Assembly (NCBI GenBank): GCA_019120115.1
Contig: DWVS01000279.1
Coordinates: 1 to 12,122 of the forward strand
Length of the DNA: 12,122 nt
Direction: 5' to 3'
DNA from: Eisenbergiella intestinigallinarum
GTDB lineage: Bacteria > Bacillota > Clostridia > Lachnospirales > Lachnospiraceae
The notes under the pieces were generated by a model, which made no database searches, was not told the origin of the DNA, and saw only the letters and a program-made list of their open reading frames with translations. Made by a program: the position numbers and the translations under genes. Positions 6,127-12,122 of the stretch are shown here, piece by piece (position 1 is the stretch's first letter; the number at the start of each line of letters is the position of its first letter).

Positions 6127-7290
6127 GTGAACAGGCTGATTTTGTATGATACCTGCAATTTCCGGGATTATCCGGTGGGCGGACAGGTGACCAGCATCAG
6201 GAATTTTCTTCGTTTTCTGGTGGAAAACGATCCGGAATGCTGCAGGAATGTGCTTCTTGCCGGCGTTTCCTGCGACCAGAACGAGGTAGGCCGGATACAG
6301 ACGATTGAAACGGCGGGAGGGCGCTTTTCCTTTCTTGCTGTGGTTCATGCAGAGACAGATCTTGGAAACGTAAAAAAGTCGCTGCGTCTGGAATATATGA
6401 AAGGCCTGTTGAAATACCGACGGCTGATTGCGCCCGGAAGGGAAGATGTCAACTATATTCATACGCCGGAGGCCTTTGCCGCCGTCCGGCTGATGCGGCC
6501 GAAAGCGGTCTGCTATGTTTTCTCCCACGGTACCTATCTGAATATGTACAAAAGGGTGCGTTTTTTCAAGAAGGCCCCTTTGATCCGGCGGCTGTTCCAA
6601 AGTTTTCTCATGCAGGTGATCAGAAGAAGCACCGCGGTTTTCGCGCTGGACCGGGAAACCATGGAGGATTATGCGGCCTATAATCCCAGGGTGATTCATG
6701 TGGGAAACTCTATTGTATGCCATCCGCCAAAGGAGAGGTCACTGCCGAAGGAACCGGTCCGGCTTCTTTATGCGGGCCGTCTTTCCGCAGTGAAAAATGT
6801 GGGCCCTCTCATCGAGGCGGCGAAAGGCTGGGAGAGGGACTGTATTCTGGATATTTTCGGAGACGGGGAAGAACGCCGCCGGCTGGAAGAGACAGCCGGG
6901 GGAAGCCGCCGGATCCGTTTCCATGGTGCCGTCACCCCGGATGAGGTTCAGAAGGTGATGTGGGAATCGGATATGCTGGTCATGAATTCCACATTTGAAG
7001 GGATTCCCATGATCATTCTGGAAGCGATCAGCACGGGGCTGCCGGTGGTGACTACGGACGTGGGAGGAATTAAGGAGGTTCTCACCTGTGGGGCGGACTG
7101 CGAGGTGACGGATGGAAGCGTGCCGGGCATCCGCCGGGCCATGGACCGAATCCTTTCAGATTATGGGAGGTACAGCAGGGCGGCCTGGGAGAAATCTCTG
7201 CAGTTTGATTACAGAAAGGTAAACCGGAAGGTTTTTGATGTGCTGAATGAGAGCCTGCACTGGGAAAGGAGCGCGGATGATACGCAGTAG
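6127..7290 (+). CDS. GT4-family glycosyltransferase
   Basis: A 387-residue retaining GT-B glycosyltransferase, cytoplasmic or peripherally membrane bound. The N-terminal domain carries the acceptor-side glycine loop VGGQVTSIRNFLRFL (17-31), YIHTPEAFAA (110-119) and FSHGTYLNMYKRVRFFKK (132-149); the basic patch in the last could contact membrane phospholipid. The donor domain contains LLYAGRLSAVKNVGPLIEA (213-231) with the binding R218 and K223, LDIFGDGEE (241-249), and the EX7E motif E291 to E299 in EGIPMIILE, then GLPVVTTDVGG (304-314). It is only distantly similar to the GT4 enzyme encoded at 1454-2587, so it probably makes a different linkage. The GTG start at 6127 is supported by AGGAGG (6116-6121) with a five-base spacer; no nearby ATG is in frame. 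Its 3' end overlaps the acetyltransferase gene by 14 bases. Confidence 0.9.
   Translation: MNRLILYDTCNFRDYPVGGQVTSIRNFLRFLVENDPECCRNVLLAGVSCDQNEVGRIQTIETAGGRFSFLAVVHAETDLGNVKKSLRLEYMKGLLKYRRLIAPGREDVNYIHTPEAFAAVRLMRPKAVCYVFSHGTYLNMYKRVRFFKKAPLIRRLFQSFLMQVIRRSTAVFALDRETMEDYAAYNPRVIHVGNSIVCHPPKERSLPKEPVRLLYAGRLSAVKNVGPLIEAAKGWERDCILDIFGDGEERRRLEETAGGSRRIRFHGAVTPDEVQKVMWESDMLVMNSTFEGIPMIILEAISTGLPVVTTDVGGIKEVLTCGADCEVTDGSVPGIRRAMDRILSDYGRYSRAAWEKSLQFDYRKVNRKVFDVLNESLHWERSADDTQ
7267..7271 (+). promoter_or_regulatory. SD that decides the acetyltransferase start
   Basis: AGGAG inside GGAAAGGAG (7263-7271), within the end of the GT4 gene, lies five bases before the ATG at 7277. The longer reading from 7247 has no comparable SD and would add ten unlikely residues. 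Confidence 0.7.
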
Positions 7291-7849
7291 GGAAGAGCTA
7301 GAGGAATACCTGGCCTGCGAACGGGAGCTTTACTTTGGAAAAAGCCGGGCGGAACTCCTGAAAGGGAGGCTTCTCGGTTCCAAAATGTTTCGGATCTGGC
7401 AGTTCCTCAGAACGCTCCGGCTTGCGGAATATCATAAAAACGGGAACGGCATGTGGCATCGCGCGGCTTTTTTCTGGTATCACCGAAGGAAGTATGCTCT
7501 GGGAATCCGACTGGGCTTTGAGATCCCGGAAAACTGTTTTGAGAAAGGGCTGATGATTTATCATATCGCGCCTGTAGTGGTCAACGAGGATGCCCGGATT
7601 GGAGAATACTGCCGGATTACGGGAAACTGCTGCATAGGAAATACCGGGGCGGATACGCCGAGTCCTGTTCTGGGGAGTCATGTGACGCTCGGCTGGGGAT
7701 GCAGCGCAATCGGCGATATCCGGATCGCGGATCATGTGACTGTGGGGGCGGGCTGCGTGCTGGTAAAAAGCGTTTCGCAGGAGGCCGCGCATGTGGCCGG
7801 TGTGCCCGGACGTGTGCTTGGTGCCGAAAGCAGCCGGAAATCCGGATAG
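7277..7849 (+). CDS. Serine-acetyltransferase-like hexapeptide O-acetyltransferase
   Basis: A 190-residue protein of the left-handed beta-helix acyltransferase superfamily, of the serine-acetyltransferase-like subgroup common in capsule loci. It probably transfers acetyl from acetyl-CoA to a sugar hydroxyl of the repeat unit. The N-terminal 80 residues are helical and basic. The beta-helix begins at about 88 with GLMIYHIAPVVVNEDARIG (91-109), where H96 is in the place of the catalytic histidine of the family. Imperfect hexapeptide repeats continue through IGEYCRITGNCCIG (108-121), GSHVTLGWGCSAIGDI (133-148) and DHVTVGAGCVLVKSV (152-166), ending with the usual VAGVPGRVLG (173-182). The start at 7277 follows a well-spaced AGGAG; the gene overlaps the upstream GT4 gene by 14 bases. 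True cysteine-pathway serine acetyltransferase is less likely, given the length and neighbours. Confidence 0.85.
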   Translation: MIRSREELEEYLACERELYFGKSRAELLKGRLLGSKMFRIWQFLRTLRLAEYHKNGNGMWHRAAFFWYHRRKYALGIRLGFEIPENCFEKGLMIYHIAPVVVNEDARIGEYCRITGNCCIGNTGADTPSPVLGSHVTLGWGCSAIGDIRIADHVTVGAGCVLVKSVSQEAAHVAGVPGRVLGAESSRKSG

Positions 7850-7865
7850 AAGAAGAGGATAAGCC

Positions 7866-8885
7866 ATGATTGATAAAAAAATCAGCGTTATCGTCCCGGT
7901 CTATAATGCGCAGAATTATCTGGAGCGATGCGTGGAAAGCATCCGCACACAGACCTTCCGGAATCTGGAAATCCTGCTGATAGACGATGGATCAAAGGAT
8001 ACAAGTCCGCGGATGTGTGACGATTATGCCGCCGCGGATGAACGGATCCGCGTGATACACAAGCCGAACGGCGGCCTGATGTCCGCGTGGACAGAGGGAG
8101 TACGGGCTGCCAAGGGAGATTATTTTCTCTTCGTGGACAGCGATGACTGGATCGATTCCCGTATGGCGGAGGGACTGGCGCGGGAAGCGTCAGGCGAACC
8201 GGGAGAAGTGATCTGCTGCAACTTCGTGATCGAACGTCCGAACGGCGCGCAGATCTGCCGCCATGAACTTTCTCCCGGCTGTTATATGGGAGAAAGGCTT
8301 CAGAAAGTAAAGAAGAATCTCCTGGGAAATGAGCGGCGGACCGTTTCCATGTCCCGTTGCATGAAGCTGTTTTCCAGAGAACTGATCCTGAAAAATCTTC
8401 ATTTCTGCGATCCCAAAATCCGCATGGGGGAGGATGTGAACATTGTGCTTCCGGCCCTTTGCGATTGCAGCCGCCTTGTCGTACTGGAGGAAGCTGTATG
8501 GTATCATTATTTTTACAATCCGGCATCCATGGTACACAAATATGATTCTTCCATGACAGAAGGAATCCGGGCGTTAATAGATGCTGTCCATCAGGTATTT
8601 ACGGATAAGAAAATCGCAAACGGACAGGAGCAGGAAGAAAAGGAGGCGGTTTACCTCACTTTGCTCGCGGTAAAAAATGAGCTTCGCGGAGCCCGTTTGG
8701 GATATGCCGGAAGGATTCGGGATATCTGTGAAGAAGGAGGTCTTTTGAAGCTGCTGGGGCGTTACGCCATTCATCCGCGGGACAGGGCGAACCGGATTCT
8801 GGTCTGGGTGACAAGAAAGCCGGACAATCTCCGCTGCACGGTCGGAAGCGCTCTGTTCTGGATATATGACAGACGGATGGGATGA
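7866..8885 (+). CDS. GT2-family glycosyltransferase
   Basis: A 339-residue GT-A inverting glycosyltransferase, paralogous to the GT2 enzyme encoded at 2584-3675. It has KISVIVPVYNAQNYLERCVES (5-25), LEILLIDDGSKDTS (34-47), the metal-binding DSD (91-93) in FVDSDDW, and GEDVNIVLPAL (188-198) with the likely catalytic acidic pair. The segment after the second beta strand reads NGGLMSAWTEGV (68-79) in place of the more usual S-A-R-N-x-G, a variant that probably marks a subfamily with different acceptor or donor. The hydrophilic region near 250-262 (Gln, Glu, Lys-rich) separates the catalytic domain from a helical C-terminal part. The ATG at 7866 follows GAGGA (7855-7859) at six bases, 16 bases after the acetyltransferase stop, so it is likely cotranscribed. 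The sugar is unknown. Confidence 0.9.
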   Translation: MIDKKISVIVPVYNAQNYLERCVESIRTQTFRNLEILLIDDGSKDTSPRMCDDYAAADERIRVIHKPNGGLMSAWTEGVRAAKGDYFLFVDSDDWIDSRMAEGLAREASGEPGEVICCNFVIERPNGAQICRHELSPGCYMGERLQKVKKNLLGNERRTVSMSRCMKLFSRELILKNLHFCDPKIRMGEDVNIVLPALCDCSRLVVLEEAVWYHYFYNPASMVHKYDSSMTEGIRALIDAVHQVFTDKKIANGQEQEEKEAVYLTLLAVKNELRGARLGYAGRIRDICEEGGLLKLLGRYAIHPRDRANRILVWVTRKPDNLRCTVGSALFWIYDRRMG

Positions 8886-8974
8886 ATATAAAAAGACAGA
8901 ATTCGATATTTTATATAGCCAGTCTGGCTGAATTGTGCGGCAATTAATAAAATTGTCAGAAAAGTGAGAAAACT
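8886..8974. other. AT-rich intergenic gap with two small hairpins
   Basis: This 89-base gap is much richer in A and T than its neighbours. AGCCA (8917-8921) pairs with TGGCT (8925-8929), and AATTG (8931-8935) pairs with CAATT (8941-8945). Neither is followed by a T-run. A TATATA string lies at 8912-8917, but no convincing -35 partner is visible, so no promoter is called. The gap is the most plausible place for a transcription boundary or internal promoter, and it may also mark where the GT11 gene joined the cluster. Confidence 0.4.
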
Positions 8975-9907
8975 ATGATTATCATCAAGGTGATGGGCGG
9001 TCTGGGAAACCAGCTGCAGCAGTACGCGTTATATGAAAAATTCCGTTTCCTTGGGAAAGAAGCGAAGCTGGATATTTCCTGGTTTGAGGATGCCGCCCAG
9101 CAGGAGGTGCTGGCAAAGCGCAGTCTTGAACTTTGCCAGTTTGACAACCTGCAGTTTGAAACAGCTTCCCGCGAAGAGTGCGAGGCGCTTCTTGGTAAGG
9201 GCGCCTTATCCGGGGGCGGCGGCCCTTCCGGGCTGGCAGGCTTCCTTGGCAGGGTGAAAAGAAAGCTGAACCCCGCTTCGGATAAACATTTTTATGAAAC
9301 GGACATGTACCATCCGGAGATTTTTTCCTTCACGGACCGGTATCTGGAGGGGCACTGGGCCTGCGAGAAATACTACCACGATATTCTGCCCCTGCTACGG
9401 GAGAAGATCCGCTTCCCGGAAAGCGGAAACCCTCAGAACATCCATACGGCGGAACGGATGGAGCGGGAAAATTCCGTCAGTGTCCACATCCGCAGAGGCG
9501 ACTACCTGGACCCGGAGAACGCCGGCATGTTCGGCGGCATCTGCACGGACGCCTATTACGAAACGGCCATGAACCAGGTGCGGGAACAGCTGCCGGACGC
9601 GCATTTTTACATGTTCTCGGACGATCCTGACTATCTGAAGGAGCATTTTCAGGGAGCGGAATACACCATCGTAGACTGGAACCATGGGGCGGACAGCTTC
9701 TTTGACTGCTGGCTGATGAGCCATTGCCACGCCAATATCTGTGCCAACAGCACCTTCAGCTTCTGGGGAGCCAGGCTGAATGGCCGGAAGGACAGAATCG
9801 CCGTCCGTCCGGCGAAGCACAAGAACAGCCAGGAGATCGACCCGGTTCAGATGCATGAGCTCTGGAAGGGCTGGGTGCTGGTGGACGAGACGGGGAAGGT
9901 GCTGTAG
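8975..9907 (+). CDS. GT11-family (alpha-1,2-fucosyltransferase-type) glycosyltransferase
   Basis: A 310-residue inverting glycosyltransferase of family GT11, whose characterised members transfer L-fucose from GDP-fucose to the 2-position of an acceptor sugar. Diagnostic parts are the N-terminal MGGLGNQLQQYA (7-18), EGHWACEKYY (125-134), the nucleotide-binding VSVHIRRGDYLD (168-179), FYMFSDDPDYLK (211-222), DWNHGADSFFDCWLMSHC (234-251) and ANSTFSFWGARL (257-268). Length is typical. A glycine-rich insert (79-86) precedes a basic segment (93-98). No GDP-fucose synthesis genes lie in the window, so the donor is inferred from the family only. The SD is weak (GTGAG, 8964-8968), unlike its neighbours, and the gene follows the AT-rich gap. 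Codons in the second half are markedly richer in C and G at third positions, which may hint at a different history. Confidence 0.88.
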   Translation: MIIIKVMGGLGNQLQQYALYEKFRFLGKEAKLDISWFEDAAQQEVLAKRSLELCQFDNLQFETASREECEALLGKGALSGGGGPSGLAGFLGRVKRKLNPASDKHFYETDMYHPEIFSFTDRYLEGHWACEKYYHDILPLLREKIRFPESGNPQNIHTAERMERENSVSVHIRRGDYLDPENAGMFGGICTDAYYETAMNQVREQLPDAHFYMFSDDPDYLKEHFQGAEYTIVDWNHGADSFFDCWLMSHCHANICANSTFSFWGARLNGRKDRIAVRPAKHKNSQEIDPVQMHELWKGWVLVDETGKVL

Positions 9908-9922
9908 GAAAAGCCGGAGAAT

Positions 9923-9949
9923 AAAGGAGGGGGAGAAGATTTCAGGAGG
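9923..9949 (+). promoter_or_regulatory. Two consecutive SD sequences before the YfhO-family gene
   Basis: AAAGGAGG (9923-9930) and AGGAGG (9944-9949) both precede the ATG at 9963. The second is 13 bases away, longer than usual, and the first has no start codon at working distance. The only in-frame ATG nearby is 9963. The unusual spacing may lower initiation. Confidence 0.4.
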
Positions 9950-9962
9950 ATAGAAGCGTTTC

Positions 9963-12122
9963 ATGAGAATAACAGGGAAGCCGGAAGGGGTTTGGAAGTC
10001 CGGGTATATCCAGGTTTTTGCCCTGGGGTATTTTGCGGCGGTGCTGAGCTTTGCCGTTCTGCTGATACGGGGAGACGGCATTTTCACGCTGGGAAATGAT
10101 TTCAATGAACAGCAGATACCGTTTCACATGCTGGCGAACCGGGCTGTAAAGAGCGGGAACACCGGATGGAGCTGGTCTGTTGATCTGGGTTCCAGCCTGA
10201 TCGGCGCCCTTGGATTTTATGTGTTCGGAAGTCCCTTTGCCTGGATTTCCTTTCTGTTTTCCGCGGAACAGTACCCTTACGTTACAGGCTGGCTGTATAT
10301 GGCCAAGTATGCAGCCGCGGCAGTATGCGCCTACTCTTATCTGAAGCGGTTCGTCGGGAAGAAATACGCGGCGCTCGGCGCCATGCTCTACGCTTTCGCG
10401 GGATTTCAGTCCGTGAACCTGATTTTCCATCATTTTCATGACGCGGTGGCTTTTTTTCCGCTGATGCTGACCGGATACGAAAAGCTGTCGCGGGAAGGAA
10501 AGAAGGGAGCGCTGGCGCTGGGAGTCGCGGTCAATGCCTTCGTGAATTACTATTTCCTGATTCAGGAGGTGATCTTTCTGATTCTTTACTTTCTGGTGCG
10601 GGAAGGAGGTCACCTCTGGAAAAAGAGAAGGCTGATCGGAAGCTGTCTGCTGGAGGGACTTCTCGGCATTATGATGGCGGGCGTGCTTTTTATCCCTTCC
10701 GTACTGTTCACGCTGGAAAATCCCAGGCTGACCAATTATCTGCAGGTTTCCAACTGGTTCTATGGAGGAAACCGGGATTATCTGCAGGCAGTGCGCGCAC
10801 TGCTTTTCCCTGGCGAGCTGATGAATGCTCAGTCCTGCATCAAAGAGTATGACTGGTCCTCCTGGTCGGCTTATCTTCCCATGACGGGGCTGGCGCTTCC
10901 GCTCTGCTATATTTTGAAGAAGAAAAGGGACTGGCTGTCCGTTCTTCTGGCGGGCGGAATGGTGATGACAGGGATACCGCTTCTGAACAGCGTTTTCGGG
11001 CTGTTTTCCGATACCAATTATCACAGATGGCTGTTCATGCTGATTCTTCTGATGAGCCTGGCCTCGGCTGTCGTGCTGGAAAACAGGCGGGAATATCCGG
11101 TCAAAAGCGTCTGCGCCGTATTAACCCTGTTTATGACGGCGATGACCGCCGGCTCATTCTGGTGGTCGGAAAACAGGTATCAGCTGATCTGGCAGAAGGA
11201 TGTCTTTATGACCTGGTCGGTTACCGGAATCGCAGGCGTCCTTTTGACCGGACTGATCGTGGGAGCTGTTCGGGACCAGAAGCGGTATCTGATGGGGATG
11301 GGGGCAGGAATTCTGGCCTTCTGCGTTTTCACCACAGGTATGACCGCCTGGCTGTACCAGCGTAACTCCGGGCAGAGTCCGCAGGAGTATTATGACAGGC
11401 TGAAGGCGTTTGGACAGTTTTCTCTTCCGGATGAACGGTACCGCATCGCAAGCAGTGATAATACGCTGCTTATGGCAAACGCGCTGTCAGGAACCGGCTC
11501 CTTTACCTCCATGGTGAGCGGTTCTGTTTTCCGGTTCTATGAAGCGCTGGGATATCCACGCCCCATTTTTTCTCCGGAGGGGCCGGACGGGACAAGGGAG
11601 CTTCTGGGAGGAAAGTATTATGTGACGGCACAGCCGGAGGAAGACGCGGTCATTCTGCAGGAAGCCTCCGTCGGAAAGAAGAGGTTTTATCTCTGCGAAC
11701 ATGAAAACGCTATGCCCGTTGGCAGCGTGTACCAGTCCTATATGACGGAAACGGATTTCCGAAAAATTCCCAAAGAACTCAGAGCGATCGCGATGCTTCG
11801 CTGCCTGATCGTGCCGGAAAGGCGTGAAAAAGAAGCTGCGCAGGTCCTGAAGAAATATGAGCGTCCATCCGTGGAAAAGCTGTCTGAGAAGCAGAAGAAT
11901 GCCTGTGTGAAGGAACGCGAGGTCAATGGAATAAGAAGCATGAAAAAGGAGCCGGATGGTTTTACCGCAAAACTGAATGCCAGAAAGGATGGCTACGTCC
12001 TGTTTACGGTTCCGTATGACGATGGCTTCCGCGCGCAGGTGGACGGAGAGCCGGTAGAAATTCTGGAAACCAATGGAATGATGGCGGTGCCCGTGAAGAA
12101 GGGGGAAAATGAAATCCGCTTT
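9963..12122 (+). CDS. YfhO-family polytopic membrane protein (3' end outside window)
   Basis: An open frame of 720 codons that runs off the window edge without a stop. Members are large membrane proteins with a GT-C-like fold; Bacillus YfhO relatives are linked to glycosylation of cell-wall polymers using undecaprenyl-phosphate-linked sugars. Evidence: TM1 at about 15-35; the outward loop DFNEQQIPFHM (46-56) with acidic D46 and E49; HHFHDAVAFFPLM (156-168); NAFVNYYFLIQEVIFLILYFLV (191-212), characteristic of the family; FSDTNYHRWLFMLILLMSLASA (348-369); and further hydrophobic segments near 231-250, 303-318, 326-345, 382-399, 419-435 and 444-461. From about 470 an extracytoplasmic domain follows, ending with the family-like DGYVLFTVPYDDGFRAQVDG (676-695). 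In other members a last membrane segment follows, expected just beyond the window. It could decorate the polymer or another wall polymer. Confidence 0.85.
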   Translation, partial: MRITGKPEGVWKSGYIQVFALGYFAAVLSFAVLLIRGDGIFTLGNDFNEQQIPFHMLANRAVKSGNTGWSWSVDLGSSLIGALGFYVFGSPFAWISFLFSAEQYPYVTGWLYMAKYAAAAVCAYSYLKRFVGKKYAALGAMLYAFAGFQSVNLIFHHFHDAVAFFPLMLTGYEKLSREGKKGALALGVAVNAFVNYYFLIQEVIFLILYFLVREGGHLWKKRRLIGSCLLEGLLGIMMAGVLFIPSVLFTLENPRLTNYLQVSNWFYGGNRDYLQAVRALLFPGELMNAQSCIKEYDWSSWSAYLPMTGLALPLCYILKKKRDWLSVLLAGGMVMTGIPLLNSVFGLFSDTNYHRWLFMLILLMSLASAVVLENRREYPVKSVCAVLTLFMTAMTAGSFWWSENRYQLIWQKDVFMTWSVTGIAGVLLTGLIVGAVRDQKRYLMGMGAGILAFCVFTTGMTAWLYQRNSGQSPQEYYDRLKAFGQFSLPDERYRIASSDNTLLMANALSGTGSFTSMVSGSVFRFYEALGYPRPIFSPEGPDGTRELLGGKYYVTAQPEEDAVILQEASVGKKRFYLCEHENAMPVGSVYQSYMTETDFRKIPKELRAIAMLRCLIVPERREKEAAQVLKKYERPSVEKLSEKQKNACVKEREVNGIRSMKKEPDGFTAKLNARKDGYVLFTVPYDDGFRAQVDGEPVEILETNGMMAVPVKKGENEIRF

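Noticed and set aside
8887..8917. Promoter before the GT11 gene
   Set aside because: TATATA is present, but no acceptable -35 hexamer is found about 17 bases upstream. AT-richness alone is not enough.
9942..11024. Minus-strand open frame (360 codons) opposite the YfhO-family gene
   Set aside because: The plus-strand frame continues for 720 codons with family features; the antisense frame is basic and repetitive in Gln, His and Arg.
11027..11365. Plus-strand 112-codon frame inside the YfhO-family gene
   Set aside because: It lies entirely within the longer frame in another phase, has no SD of note and no recognisable domain.
1..12122. CRISPR array, insertion sequence, tRNA or defence system
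   Set aside because: No regularly spaced direct repeats, no transposase-like protein, no cloverleaf and no defence domain were found in any frame I read.

Overview
The window is a dense, single-strand (+) stretch of a cell-surface polysaccharide (capsule or exopolysaccharide) biosynthesis locus. The evidence is a run of glycosyltransferases, a Wzy-like membrane protein, a polysaccharide pyruvyltransferase, a hexapeptide acetyltransferase, an alpha-1,2-fucosyltransferase-type GT11 enzyme and a YfhO-type membrane protein. Purine-rich Shine-Dalgarno (SD) sequences, several GTG starts, moderately high GC and the protein styles point to a Firmicute, most likely a gut Lachnospiraceae/Clostridium XIVa-type organism. 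That placement is inference from style, not from a marker gene.

Layout. Bases 1-120 hold no gene but carry three hairpins in tandem: a terminator-like one at 1-22, one at 29-56, and a long one at 63-99. The apical loop of the second is complementary to the eight bases just before the first gene's ribosome binding site. Then follow: a Wzy-like polymerase (133-1353); a GT4 glycosyltransferase (1454-2587); a GT2 glycosyltransferase (2584-3675); a pyruvyltransferase (3719-4918); a GH105/GH88-type unsaturated-uronide hydrolase homologue (4915-6048); a second GT4 enzyme (6127-7290); an O-acetyltransferase (7277-7849); a second GT2 enzyme (7866-8885); an AT-rich 89-base gap; a GT11 enzyme (8975-9907); and a YfhO-family protein (9963 to the window edge, truncated by the window).

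How the genes fit together (inference). Five glycosyltransferases would assemble a lipid-linked repeat unit. The pyruvyltransferase and acetyltransferase would decorate it, and the Wzy-like protein would polymerise it after export. The initiating phosphoglycosyltransferase, the flippase, the chain-length regulator and sugar-nucleotide synthesis genes are not in this window and would be expected nearby or elsewhere. Three gene pairs overlap (GTGA at 2584 and 4915; 14 bases at 7277), consistent with one operon and translational coupling. The gap at 8886-8974 is the most likely break.

The most unusual items are the GH105-like hydrolase, which has no signal peptide, keeps the family's catalytic residues and is translationally coupled to the pyruvyltransferase, and the structured leader before the first gene. 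I see no mobile element, tRNA, rRNA or CRISPR array.
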